From Caryophanales bacterium (GTDB lineage Bacteria > Bacillota > Bacilli > Bacillales > Bacillaceae_J): a DNA stretch of 64,000 bases. The stretch is taken from NCBI GenBank assembly GCA_012840465.1, contig DULJ01000042.1:1-64000 (forward strand), in the 5' to 3' direction. The notes below the pieces were generated by a model. That model was not told where the DNA came from. It ran no database searches and was given only the letters and a program-made list of their open reading frames with translations. Shown piece after piece: positions 8,388 to 17,124 of the stretch. Numbering within the stretch: position 1 is the first letter of the stretch; the number at the start of each line of letters is the position of its first letter. The position numbers were made by a program, and so were the translations under genes.

Positions 8388-9179
8388 ATGGACTTAGGAA
8401 TAACAGGAAAAGTTGTGCTTGTAACGGCGGCAAGCAAAGGGCTTGGCTATGCGATTGCTGAGGCAATGCTTGCAGAAGGTGCACGTGTTGCAATTAGCTC
8501 ACGCAGTGAGGCGGGTATTCGACAAGCCGCTGAACAATTATCACAAGGTGGCTTACATGATGTCTTTTATGTACCAGCTGATTTATCAAAACCAGATGAT
8601 GTCGATCAACTAATGGATCAAGTATTAAACCATTTTGGTCAAATTGATATTTTGGTTTGCAACACAGGAGGTCCGAAAACATCCGATTTTGTTGATACTC
8701 ATTATGAAGACTGGAAAAACGGTATGGAGATGATGCTATTCCCTGTCTTAAAAATGACAGAGCGAGCTATACCAAAAATGAAGGAAAATCAATGGGGTCG
8801 CATCATTTATATGACCTCAACTTGGGTTAAACAACCTCGGAAAAGCGGTGTGATCTCCACAATGGCCCGCAGTGCGATTTCAGGATTATCAAAGCATCTA
8901 TCAAATGAGTTGGCAAAGGATAATATTCTCATAAATCAAGTGATGCCTGGTCCAACATGGACTGATCGTTCTAAAGAGATTACTGGCCGCCTTGCTGAAC
9001 AGCGTGGAGTTCCTGTAGAAATTATCAAAGCCGAAATCGCTGAGGAAATTCCATTAGGAAGATATGGTACAGCGGAGGAAATTGCTAATGCAGTTACATT
9101 TTTGGCATCTGGAAAAGCATCGTTCATAACCGGTGCATCCTTGCAGGTTGATGGTGGTCAAATCAAAGCGACAGTATAA
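8388..9179 (+). CDS. Atypical SDR lacking the Tyr-Lys catalytic pair
   Basis: A 263-residue short-chain dehydrogenase/reductase fold with a TAASKGLG cofactor loop (13-20), CNTGG and the C-terminal QVDGG. The position of the catalytic YxxxK is occupied by Ser157 and Arg161 (STMAR), while Ser144 is kept. A subgroup of SDRs annotated as 3-oxoacyl-ACP reductases shows similar replacements. The protein may bind NAD(P) without the usual hydride-transfer mechanism or use other residues. ATG 8388 is chosen because GGAGAGA at 8375 is properly spaced. It follows the amidase gene closely. Confidence 0.75.
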   Translation: MDLGITGKVVLVTAASKGLGYAIAEAMLAEGARVAISSRSEAGIRQAAEQLSQGGLHDVFYVPADLSKPDDVDQLMDQVLNHFGQIDILVCNTGGPKTSDFVDTHYEDWKNGMEMMLFPVLKMTERAIPKMKENQWGRIIYMTSTWVKQPRKSGVISTMARSAISGLSKHLSNELAKDNILINQVMPGPTWTDRSKEITGRLAEQRGVPVEIIKAEIAEEIPLGRYGTAEEIANAVTFLASGKASFITGASLQVDGGQIKATV

Positions 9180-9256
9180 ATCTATTAATTTTTGAAACTA
9201 TCTTATGGGAAATCAAATGTACAAAAATTAATCAATCATTTTGGGAGGATTTATCG

Positions 9257-11197
9257 ATGCGTAATTTTTCAAATTTATTTAGTAAGGGAAAAATTGGAAG
9301 TTTGGCAATTCCGAACCGAGTGGTTAAGGCTCCTCAATCTACAGGTCTTAGTAATATGGACGGTACCGTAAGTGAAAGGTTAATTCGTCATTACAAACGT
9401 CTGGCACAGGGTGGTGCTGGTTTAATCATCGTTGAATATGCTTTCGTGGATAATGAAGCCAGTAAATCTGCTCATAATCAGTTAGGGATAAGTAGCAATG
9501 AACATATTTCGGGTCTTGCTTGGCTTGCTTCAACCATTAAGGAAGCGGGTGCGGTTGCCGGAATTCAAATTGAACATTGCGGACGCCAGAAATTCCTTGG
9601 AACGAAACCTATACTGGCTCCTTCCAGACTCCCTTGGCCGACATTGTACGAGAGAACAGGAATCGTTCCCGATGAAATTTCAATTGAACAAATAAAACAA
9701 GTCGTGGAATCTTTTGGTGACGCTGCGCTACGGGCAAAACTTGCCGGGTTTGATTTAGTAGAGGTTCATGGTGCCCACGGCTATTTAATTACGAACTTTT
9801 TATCCCCTCATACGAATAAACGGAGTGATTTATATGGGGGATCGCTTGAAAATCGAATGAGATTTCTTATTGACATTGTTCAAAATATTAAATCAAAGGT
9901 CGGCGACGAATATCCAGTTACGGTCCGCTTAAGTGGAACTGACTACCAACCAGATGGAATAAAGATAGAAGATACGATCCAGATTTCAAAAAAAATGGAA
10001 CAGCTTGGTCTTAGTGCTATCCATGTTTCAGGTGGAGATCACCCACAAATGATTCATCAGGTTACTCCGATGCTTTTGAATGTATGTCATAATACTTGGG
10101 CAGCCGATGCCATTAAGAAAGAAGTAAATATTCCGGTTATCGCTTCCGGTTCAATTACGTTACCAGTATATGCAGAGGAAATTATTAAAAGTGGAAAAGG
10201 TGACTTCGTTGGGTTGGGAAGACCACTTTGGGCTGATCCCGATTGGGCTAATAAAGCGCAAGAAGGGAGACACAAGGAAATCAAACCATGCATTCGCTGT
10301 AATGACGGATGTTTGGAAAGGACCTTTTATAATTTTAGAGCAATTAGCTGTACAGTTAACCCAGGCGCTGGTCGTGAAGGCGATATTGAAATTAGCCCAG
10401 CACCAACTAAGAAAAAATTGGCGATTATCGGGGGCGGACCTAGCGGAATGGAAGCTGCCCGTGTTTCGGCTCTTAGAGGTCATGATGTGACACTTTATGA
10501 AAAACGTGAGCTGGGGGGAGCATTAATTGAAGCTAGTACGCCACGGTTCAAATCAGATTTAGTTGCACTACGGGAATATTATGTACATCAGATGAAGCAA
10601 TTAGGGATCAATGTGATTACTGAGGAATGTACCATTGATACGATCAAGCAAGAAAATTATGACACAGCAATTGTTGCTGTCGGTGGTAAAAGGATTCAAG
10701 CGAATATCCCGGGGATTAATAAAGCATCTGTCCTTCATGCCCTAGATGTAGTTTATGAGGGAAAAGAAACCGGCAATCAAGTAGTTATCATTGGCGGTGG
10801 ACTTGTTGGTGTTGAAGCCGCATTGTATTTGGCTCGTGAACAGAACAGGGACGTTGTGATTGTTGAAATGGCGGAAAGTATTATGCGCGACATCGGCCAC
10901 TCCGAGGGAATCGTTTATCAGCAGATGCTTGAAGAAAGCAATATTCAAATTTTGACTTCGGAAAGACTTGAAGAAATCCGCGATGGTGTGGTTATCACAA
11001 CCAATAAATCTGGTCAAAGAAGAAAGATAGAAGCCGATAACGTTATTCTTGCCATGGGGATTACCCCCGACAATGCACTAGAACAACAATTAAAAGCTGA
11101 AACAGATTTAAAGGTATATGCGATTGGAGATGCTGTTAAGCCAGCCAAATTCTATGATGCCATCCACGCTGGATTTCACACTGCAATGAATATTTAA
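9257..11197 (+). CDS. OYE/2,4-dienoyl-CoA reductase-type iron-sulfur flavoenzyme
   Basis: 646 residues. The N-terminal half is an FMN TIM barrel of the old-yellow-enzyme family (EVHGAHGYLITNFLSP, GGSLENRMRF). It is followed by a 4Fe-4S site (CIRCNDGC near 345, then a fourth Cys in ISCTVNP) and a C-terminal FAD/NAD(P) domain with GGGPSGMEAA and GGGLVGVEAA. Such enzymes pass electrons from NAD(P)H through FAD and Fe-S to FMN and reduce C=C bonds. In this operon it may reduce an unsaturated ring or ring-cleavage product. It is the last gene, 77 nt after the SDR, with its own AGGAGG-like site and a terminator after it. Confidence 0.85.
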   Translation: MRNFSNLFSKGKIGSLAIPNRVVKAPQSTGLSNMDGTVSERLIRHYKRLAQGGAGLIIVEYAFVDNEASKSAHNQLGISSNEHISGLAWLASTIKEAGAVAGIQIEHCGRQKFLGTKPILAPSRLPWPTLYERTGIVPDEISIEQIKQVVESFGDAALRAKLAGFDLVEVHGAHGYLITNFLSPHTNKRSDLYGGSLENRMRFLIDIVQNIKSKVGDEYPVTVRLSGTDYQPDGIKIEDTIQISKKMEQLGLSAIHVSGGDHPQMIHQVTPMLLNVCHNTWAADAIKKEVNIPVIASGSITLPVYAEEIIKSGKGDFVGLGRPLWADPDWANKAQEGRHKEIKPCIRCNDGCLERTFYNFRAISCTVNPGAGREGDIEISPAPTKKKLAIIGGGPSGMEAARVSALRGHDVTLYEKRELGGALIEASTPRFKSDLVALREYYVHQMKQLGINVITEECTIDTIKQENYDTAIVAVGGKRIQANIPGINKASVLHALDVVYEGKETGNQVVIIGGGLVGVEAALYLAREQNRDVVIVEMAESIMRDIGHSEGIVYQQMLEESNIQILTSERLEEIRDGVVITTNKSGQRRKIEADNVILAMGITPDNALEQQLKAETDLKVYAIGDAVKPAKFYDAIHAGFHTAMNI

Positions 11198-11274
11198 TAA
11201 ATAATTTGAGACAAATGTTAAAAGGCACTGAAAATAACCGAGGCCACTAAAAAAGTCTCTTTAATTAAGTAAGA

Positions 11275-11316
11275 AAAGGTATAATACCCCATTAATTGGA
11301 GGAGTTATACCTTTTT
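11275..11316 (+). terminator. Terminator after the catabolic operon
   Basis: AAAGGTATAAT and AGTTATACCTTTTTT form a hairpin followed by a T run, about 80 nt after the last gene of the operon. Confidence 0.75.
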
Positions 11317-11379
11317 TGCTGTATAATTATAGTATCAATTTTAAATAAGTAGGTAATATGTTACAAAACTAACAATTGG

Positions 11380-11743
11380 TGGTTATCAGTTCATATATCG
11401 ATATTTTTGATTTGGTTGACTTCTCTTTTGTTTATGACGAACTTAAAGATAAATATTGTAAAGATATTGTCGTCACGCTATCGACCCTACTCGTATGTTT
11501 AAGTATTTTCTTCATATGGCTCCGAAGGAGCCAGTAATCGAATTAAGCTCTTTAACCAAGTTCCGAAAACTCCGTTTAAAAGATGTAAACCTTTTGGACA
11601 TGGTTATTAATAAAACTGTTGAAATTGCTATTGAGAAGGACATCATCAAAAATAAATCCATCATTGTAGATGCCACTCATACAAAAGCTCGCTACAATCA
11701 GAAATCACCTTTAGATGTTGAAAAAATACTTAGAATTTTTTAA
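11380..11743 (+). pseudogene. IS1182-family transposase remnant
   Basis: Conceptual translation gives pieces typical of the N-terminus of IS1182-type transposases: SIFDLV, then DFSFVYDELKDKYCKD, then after a frameshift near 11465-11475 RHAIDPTRMFKYFLH, and later IIVDATHTKARYNQKSP. The usual segment between DLV and DFSF is missing and the frame ends at 11743, long before the catalytic domain is complete. It is a dead insertion-sequence fragment between the catabolic operon and the queuosine operon, evidence of past mobile-element activity at this boundary. Confidence 0.75.
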
Positions 11744-11796
11744 AAACACACCATTGACAAGAAATATGGTATAGTAAAAATAATTGAGACAAAATC

Positions 11797-11826
11797 CGGT
11801 CACAAATGCGCCAAGGCGTATTTGAT
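11797..11826 (+). repeat. Solo right end of the dispersed repeat
   Basis: The bases CAAATGCGCCAAGGCGTATTTG (11803-11824) form the same terminal hairpin, followed by AT, that ends the three full repeat copies. The preceding ATCCGG matches their ATCTGG. It lies within the 5' leader of queC, directly upstream of the riboswitch. Confidence 0.6.
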
Positions 11827-11830
11827 TATA

Positions 11831-11905
11831 CGGTAGAGGTTCTTAGCTACCCTCTCTAAAAAACTAAGAAGGAACAGCATTCTTCTTAGATTGCTGTTTT
11901 TTCTA
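11831..11905 (+). promoter_or_regulatory. preQ1-I riboswitch with terminator
   Basis: AGAGGTTCTTAGCTACCCTC (11835-11854), TCTAAAAAACTAAG and AAGG match the preQ1 class I aptamer: a hairpin, its A-rich tail and the pseudoknot-forming 3' strand. It is followed by AACAGCA...TGCTGTTTTTT (11873-11903), a terminator whose loop (TTCTTCTTAG) can pair with the aptamer's CTAAGAAG. Binding of preQ1 should therefore switch off the following queuosine genes by termination. Confidence 0.92.
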
Positions 11906-11925
11906 TTGAAAAGGAGTATGAAAAC

Positions 11926-12591
11926 ATGAAAAATGACAAAGCAATCGTCGTTTTTAGTGGCGGTCAGGATAGTACAACATGTTTATTTTGGGCTTTAAAG
12001 AATTTTAAAGAGGTGGAAGCTGTCACATTTGATTATAATCAGCGCCATCGCTTAGAAATAGAAGTGGCCAAGGATATTGCAAAAGAACTTGGTGTTAGGC
12101 ACCATATTTTAGATATGTCATTATTAAATCAGTTGACCCCAAATGCTTTAACAAGGGATGATATTGAAGTAAAAGCAGGTGAGGACGGGGAACTTCCGAA
12201 TACATTTGTGCCCGGCAGAAATCTTCTGTTTTTATCTTTTGCAGGGGTGTTGGCAAGCCAAGTAGGGGCAAAACACATCATTACTGGTGTATGTGAAACC
12301 GATTTTAGCGGGTACCCGGATTGTCGTGATATTTTTGTTAAATCATTAAATGTAACTTTAAACCTTTCAATGGATCAAACCTTCGTCATCCACACACCGT
12401 TAATGTGGATAAACAAAGCGCAAACGTGGAAATTGGCTGATGAACTCGGAGCATTAGATTTTGTCCGCGAAAGAACGTTAACTTGCTATAACGGCATGAT
12501 TGCTGACGGTTGTGGTGAATGCCCGGCATGCCTGCTTCGTAAAGCAGGTTTGGATCAGTATTTAGACTCTCCAAAAGAGGGGATTGAATAA
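11926..12591 (+). CDS. queC: 7-cyano-7-deazaguanine synthase QueC
   Basis: This ATP-dependent enzyme turns 7-carboxy-7-deazaguanine into preQ0 in the queuosine pathway. The N-terminal PP-loop [11 protein letters not shown] (9-19) binds ATP. The C-terminal Zn site is [19 protein letters not shown], with four cysteines. The 221 residues fit the family. It is first in queCDE, under the preQ1 riboswitch, and its stop lies just before the queD ATG. Confidence 0.95.
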   Translation: MKNDKAIVVFSGGQDSTTCLFWALKNFKEVEAVTFDYNQRHRLEIEVAKDIAKELGVRHHILDMSLLNQLTPNALTRDDIEVKAGEDGELPNTFVPGRNLLFLSFAGVLASQVGAKHIITGVCETDFSGYPDCRDIFVKSLNVTLNLSMDQTFVIHTPLMWINKAQTWKLADELGALDFVRERTLTCYNGMIADGCGECPACLLRKAGLDQYLDSPKEGIE

Positions 12592-12592
12592 A

Positions 12593-13081
12593 ATGGAAAA
12601 CAAAATATTCGGCTTTCGAATTGTCGAGGGGCTTCAAAAGATAGATAAGGATATAGAGCGGAATCAGTTGAAATATCATCATAAACGTGTACTCGTAAGC
12701 AAAGAATTTACGTTTGATGCGGCCCATCATTTACATTGCTATGATGGCAAATGTAAAAATTTGCATGGCCATACGTACAAAGTTGTTTTTGGAATTAGCG
12801 GATTTGTGAATGAAATTGGTCTTGCCATTGATTTCGGTGATATTAAGGAAATTTGGAAAAAGGATATTGAAATCTATCTAGACCACCGCTACTTGAATGA
12901 AACACTTCCAAAAATGAATACAACAGCAGAAAATATGGTTGTTTGGATTTATGAAAAAATGAAAGAGTCTTTAGACCAAAGACAAGTTCAATATGACGGG
13001 GTCCGTGTTGAATTTGTAAGATTGTATGAAACTCCAACAAGCTATGCCGAGGCTAAAAGGGAGTGGATGGAGCTTGAGTAA
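12593..13081 (+). CDS. queD: 6-carboxytetrahydropterin synthase QueD
   Basis: It converts dihydroneopterin triphosphate to 6-carboxy-tetrahydropterin, the first committed step to queuosine. Zn ligands are visible in FDAAHHLH and KNLHGHTYK, with the family Cys in DGKCKNLHGH. From the ATG at 12593 it has 162 residues, slightly longer at the N-terminus than E. coli QueD but usual for Bacillus. GAGGGG at 12577 serves this ATG. The TTG at 12584 is less likely because it overlaps queC. Confidence 0.93.
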   Translation: MENKIFGFRIVEGLQKIDKDIERNQLKYHHKRVLVSKEFTFDAAHHLHCYDGKCKNLHGHTYKVVFGISGFVNEIGLAIDFGDIKEIWKKDIEIYLDHRYLNETLPKMNTTAENMVVWIYEKMKESLDQRQVQYDGVRVEFVRLYETPTSYAEAKREWMELE

Positions 13082-13793
13082 AATTCCTGTATTAGAAATA
13101 TTTGGACCCACAATCCAAGGGGAAGGGGCTGTAATTGGTCGCAAAACCATGTTTGTTCGCACGGCTGGCTGTGACTATCATTGTAATTGGTGTGATTCAG
13201 CCTTCACTTGGGATGGTTCGGCAAAAGATGAAATCAAGCGAATGATACCAGAGGAAATCTGGAATGAGCTTTGTAAATTAGGTGGCACTTGTTTTGATCA
13301 TGTGACTATCTCGGGCGGAAATCCAGCCTTGATTACGGCAATTGGAGAACTAGTTACTTTTTTGAATGAAAAAGGAATCAAGACTGCACTCGAGACCCAA
13401 GGTTCCAAGTGGCAGGAATGGATGAAGAATATTGATGATCTTACGGTTTCTCCAAAGCCACCTAGTTCCGGGATGGAAACAAATTTTGAAATGCTGGATT
13501 CGATTGTTGCCATACTTTCAGAAGTAGGGAATGCAACAATAAAAGTCGTTGTTTTTGACGACAAAGATTTTGAATTTGCAATAAAAATTCATGATCAATA
13601 TCGTGAACTTCCGTTTTATCTCCAAGTAGGCAATGATGATATAACAACTGTTGATAATGACCTTTTGACAAGAAAATTGCTTCAAAAATATGAGTGGTTG
13701 ATAAATAAGGTGATGAGAAGTCCACAAATGAATGATGTAAGAGTATTGCCTCAGCTTCATGCACTTGTATGGGGTAATAAAAGAGGAGTTTAA
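13074..13793 (+). CDS. queE: 7-carboxy-7-deazaguanine synthase QueE
   Basis: A radical-SAM enzyme of 239 residues that contracts the pterin ring to 7-carboxy-7-deazaguanine. The cluster motif CDYHCNWC (Cys33, Cys37, Cys40) binds the 4Fe-4S/SAM site, and GPTIQGEG is the family N-terminus. The TTG at 13074 is chosen because it gives the standard SKIPVLEIFGP start and has a GGAGTGGATGG site. It overlaps the end of queD by 8 nt, implying coupled translation. The usual fourth gene, queF, does not follow here. Confidence 0.92.
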   Translation: MSKIPVLEIFGPTIQGEGAVIGRKTMFVRTAGCDYHCNWCDSAFTWDGSAKDEIKRMIPEEIWNELCKLGGTCFDHVTISGGNPALITAIGELVTFLNEKGIKTALETQGSKWQEWMKNIDDLTVSPKPPSSGMETNFEMLDSIVAILSEVGNATIKVVVFDDKDFEFAIKIHDQYRELPFYLQVGNDDITTVDNDLLTRKLLQKYEWLINKVMRSPQMNDVRVLPQLHALVWGNKRGV

Positions 13794-13799
13794 AACAAA

Positions 13800-13899
13800 G
13801 ACAAAAAAGCGCATCGTTTGAGGGTGCGTCTTAGGGATTTTTAATCTCGGAAAAATATCGGCATAGTTTGGTGTGTATTACCGGCTATGCCGATTTTTC
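13800..13899. terminator. Terminator hairpins between queE and the small reverse gene
   Basis: ATCGGCATAG (13857) pairs with CTATGCCGAT (13885) and is followed by TTTTTC on the plus strand, with A-rich sequence on the other side. A weaker hairpin with GCGCATC/GGTGCG lies just after queE. Together they can stop transcription from both sides. Confidence 0.55.
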
Positions 13900-14055
13900 T
13901 TGTTTTGAGGTGGATGCAGAAACCGGAGGGTCAAACTCTCCAATGCTGCTATAAACAATTTTGATACGCTGTACTCGTCTGCCATTTTTATCTTTTCCCC
14001 AGCGCCAGAGAAACCATATCTTCATATCCATCAGTTCCTGCATTGCGTTTGCCAT
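13885..14055 (-). CDS. Small protein of unknown function (56 aa)
   Basis: On the reverse strand a strong AAGGAGGTGG site precedes an ATG at 14055 that opens a 56-codon frame. The product begins MANAMQELMDMKIWFLWRW and is rich in basic residues in the middle (KDKNGRRVQRIK). The WFLWRW..KNGR pattern faintly recalls the N-terminus of phage or plasmid primase-like proteins, so this could be a truncated remnant. It is divergent from the Bce-type operon that follows. No function can be assigned. Confidence 0.5.
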   Translation of the reverse strand: MANAMQELMDMKIWFLWRWGKDKNGRRVQRIKIVYSSIGEFDPPVSASTSKQEKSA

Positions 14056-14192
14056 TTTGTCCACCTCCTTCATTACATATATTGCTCTGAAAGAGGACAA
14101 TAGCAAGCAAAACATAAAAATCTTAGTAATAGGATGTTTACCTTTAACCGGGATTGCTCGTTGTTTTTTTATTTTATAAGAAGGAACAATAC

Positions 14193-14238
14193 CTTACACC
14201 AACTGTAAGTGTTATTCTTCTGCGGTGCTCGCTATAAT
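14193..14238 (+). promoter_or_regulatory. Probable BceR-type operator and -10 box
   Basis: CTTACA (14193-14198) and TGTAAG (14204-14209) form a dyad with the TTACA-N5-TGTAA pattern, close to known binding sites of Bce-type response regulators (TnACA-N4-TGTAA, from memory). A TATAAT lies at 14233-14238, about 30 nt before the ABC gene. Confidence 0.55.
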
Positions 14239-14267
14239 TATCAGTGAGAAAGTCAGGAGGTTATAAA

Positions 14268-15047
14268 ATGAATTCAAATAGAGTTTTACAAGTTGAAAGT
14301 GTTACAAAAGCCTATGGTAAGGGCGACAATAAGACAGAAGCCCTCAGAGGAATTAGTTTTGACGTACTTGAAGGCGAATTTCTTGGAATTATGGGGGCCA
14401 GTGGCTCCGGGAAAACAACATTGCTTAACTGCATTGCTACTATGATTAAACCCGACTCGGGAAGGGTTTTACTTAAAAATAATGATGTTTCTTCTTTCAA
14501 AGGTGTACAGTTGGCTGACTATCGTGGTCAAGAAATTGGATACCTGTTTCAGACGTTTGAGCTTTTGGACAACTTAACGGCGAGAGAAAATATTATTCTT
14601 CCGTTATCGCTCCATGGTGTGACAGGTCGTCAAGCGGAACAGGAACTTAAGGAATTGGCAAATCGTCTTGATATTACTGACGTTCTGGACAAATTCCCCT
14701 CCCAGATGTCCGGCGGACAGAAGCAGCGCGTGGCGGCGGCCAGGGCTCTTATCTCAAAACCGAGCATTGTGCTGGCGGATGAGCCGACAGGCGCACTTGA
14801 CAGTAAAAATTCCAAGGTTCTAATGGATAAACTTTCTGCTATCAACAAGGAGCAAAAGAAAACAATTATCATGGTTACGCATAATGCAAATGCCGCCAGT
14901 TATTGCTCTCGTATCCTTTTTATCCAAGACGGCCGCCTGTTCCATGAGCTTAGAAAGAACATTGAAACGGAAAACTCCGACAGTTTTTACGAGCGTATTG
15001 TGACAGTCATGGCACAACTGGGAGGAGGAAGCGCAAATGTTCTTTAA
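14268..15047 (+). CDS. Bce-type ABC transporter ATPase
   Basis: A 259-residue ATPase of the BceA/MacB type. The Walker A is GASGSGKTT, the signature is SGGQKQR, and the Walker B is VLADEPTGALD. It energises the permease encoded next, whose start lies within its 3' end. Bce modules remove peptide antibiotics such as bacitracin from their lipid II-cycle targets. The ATG at 14268 has AGGAGG upstream; the in-frame GTG at 14244 has none. A TTACA/TGTAA dyad upstream suggests induction by the encoded two-component system. The actual antibiotic is not known. Confidence 0.9.
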   Translation: MNSNRVLQVESVTKAYGKGDNKTEALRGISFDVLEGEFLGIMGASGSGKTTLLNCIATMIKPDSGRVLLKNNDVSSFKGVQLADYRGQEIGYLFQTFELLDNLTARENIILPLSLHGVTGRQAEQELKELANRLDITDVLDKFPSQMSGGQKQRVAAARALISKPSIVLADEPTGALDSKNSKVLMDKLSAINKEQKKTIIMVTHNANAASYCSRILFIQDGRLFHELRKNIETENSDSFYERIVTVMAQLGGGSANVL

Positions 15048-17118
15048 ACATGTTCGACGGAACGCCGCAAAATATCGAAAGAACAATGGCTTATTCTTCA
15101 GTTCCTTGGTGGTTGCAATTGTCACATTTTATACATTGTTATCTTTGGGTGACCAGGATGTCATGCGTTTTTTGAAAACGATAGAAAGTGATGCTGTTAG
15201 CAAACTTATGCTATTGATTCCAGCCGTCTATATGATTTCGCTTTTCTTTGTTTTTTTCCTGGTTTATTTCACTTACCGTTATCAGTTAGACAATCGCAAA
15301 AAAGAATTCGGGTTGTATCTGATGCTTGGTATGAAACGAAGTACGCTTTTTGCTATGCTGATGAGTGAAACCATTTGGAATAGCTTAATATCCATTCTGA
15401 TTGGCTTGCCGATTGCGCTACTCCTCACTGAGGGGATCAGTCTTGCAACGGCAAAGCTGGTCGGACTTGGTATAATCGGGCATAGGATTTCGTTTTCCAT
15501 ATCTGCTGTGCTTGGAACAGTTGTCGGGTTTATAGCAATTCAAATGATAGCTATGCTGTTTTTGAGCGCTTCATTCAGTCGCAAAGAGCCAATGGAACTA
15601 CTACGCTCGGATTCCCTCGAAAAGCAAGTGTCACTATCAGCAAGAAAAGGATGGCTCTGTTTTGTTTTTGGCCTGATATTCCTGATTTTAGCATATGTGG
15701 TTGGAGTTACGATGCTTAGAAGCTTTGATTTTAACATTGTCATGCTGATTATTCTTCTTGGTGGGGGTGGAACCTTTCTTCTGTATCGGGGTATGGGCGT
15801 ATTCATCGGTCATAACATCCAACAGAATAGCCCAATGCGTTCAGGATTGTTTACCTTTACAGGCCGACAGATTCAGGAGAATGTCATTCATCAATACAAA
15901 GCACTGGCAATTTCATCCTTGCTTTTAGTAATGGCGTTAGCATGCGTATCCTTTGGTATAGGTGTTGCTTCAGGCCGAGGATCAACGGAAGTTAGAACAG
16001 TGGATTTTTCTATTGATGGAAGCGAACAGGAAGTGCATAGGGTTTTAGATTCGGAAGCAAGTAAATCAATGATTGCTGTATATTATCCTATGTTTTTAAG
16101 CCATATGAATACAAACCTGTATGATAATACCGGTGTAGCTTTGACAAGCAAACCAAATGCGCACGTTTTCTCTTGGACTGGGCTTAATGCTGCCCTCTCA
16201 AAACTGCCCGAAACGGATTTGAGAAATAATATGATTGAAAACTTTTCTGACCGATCAGGCCCATATTTAATTTCAGAAACCAGCTACAATGAACTCTTAC
16301 AAGCAATCGGTAAAGAGCAGATTCAACTGAAGAAGAATCAAGTTGCGCTGTATGCATCCATGAGGGACAGTGGTGACTTTATTAACATTCTGAATGGTGC
16401 GCTGGAACTTGGAGCTTATATCGAAGTTGATAGTCAAAAATACGAACTATTATCCAGCGTTTACTATGATAATGTGGTTGCAGACCGCAAAATCACACTC
16501 CGCAGCGCCTTAATCGTTTCGGATGAAGACTACCGGAATTGGGTTTCTGATGCCAACACCCCTTTCTGCTGGAATGTTGTGCTGAATCAGGAGGTCGTAA
16601 ATGAAAAAGGCTTAATGCAGGCAATTCAATTGATGGAACAAAACATCATGGGAACAGGCTTGGAATATGAAAGCTATATAAGCGGCATTGGAAGGAATCT
16701 CTTTTATACCGTAGCTGCAAGTTACCTGACCATCTATCTTGGTGTATTGTTCATGGTAATTGCAAACACAGTAATCGGATTGAAATATTTGATGCAACAA
16801 CGGGCAAATAAGCAACGTTACATTACTCTACTTATGCTTGGAGCCAATGTAAATGAGCTTCGCAAATCGGCAAGATCGCAAATCAGACTGTTTTTTGTTT
16901 TGGTGCTTGGCGTAGCGGTATGTAGTTCCTTCTTTGCAATCTGGTCGATGTTCACAAGCTTTCTAAAATTAACGGCAGGAACATCGATGGCAAAAGTTAT
17001 TGTAATTTCGGGAATTGCCGCTATTCTGTTTGTTGTAATAGAATGTATTTATATTCACATTGTGGAACACGCCAGCAGTCGAGAAATACAAGCATTAAGG
17101 GTAACCGATCGGGGGTGA
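15037..17118 (+). CDS. Bce-type FtsX-like permease
   Basis: A 693-residue membrane protein with about ten transmembrane segments: one near residue 30, a group at 55-260, one near 285, then three at the C-terminus. A large extracellular domain of some 220 residues (about 310-545) lies between TM segments 7 and 8, the hallmark of BceB-type sensors/transporters. It carries the FtsX-like fold in both halves. Bce permeases detect peptide antibiotics and signal directly to the partner histidine kinase. The gene overlaps the ATPase gene by 11 nt. Confidence 0.88.
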   Translation: MFFKHVRRNAAKYRKNNGLFFSSLVVAIVTFYTLLSLGDQDVMRFLKTIESDAVSKLMLLIPAVYMISLFFVFFLVYFTYRYQLDNRKKEFGLYLMLGMKRSTLFAMLMSETIWNSLISILIGLPIALLLTEGISLATAKLVGLGIIGHRISFSISAVLGTVVGFIAIQMIAMLFLSASFSRKEPMELLRSDSLEKQVSLSARKGWLCFVFGLIFLILAYVVGVTMLRSFDFNIVMLIILLGGGGTFLLYRGMGVFIGHNIQQNSPMRSGLFTFTGRQIQENVIHQYKALAISSLLLVMALACVSFGIGVASGRGSTEVRTVDFSIDGSEQEVHRVLDSEASKSMIAVYYPMFLSHMNTNLYDNTGVALTSKPNAHVFSWTGLNAALSKLPETDLRNNMIENFSDRSGPYLISETSYNELLQAIGKEQIQLKKNQVALYASMRDSGDFINILNGALELGAYIEVDSQKYELLSSVYYDNVVADRKITLRSALIVSDEDYRNWVSDANTPFCWNVVLNQEVVNEKGLMQAIQLMEQNIMGTGLEYESYISGIGRNLFYTVAASYLTIYLGVLFMVIANTVIGLKYLMQQRANKQRYITLLMLGANVNELRKSARSQIRLFFVLVLGVAVCSSFFAIWSMFTSFLKLTAGTSMAKVIVISGIAAILFVVIECIYIHIVEHASSREIQALRVTDRG

Positions 17119-17124
17119 TGCGTT

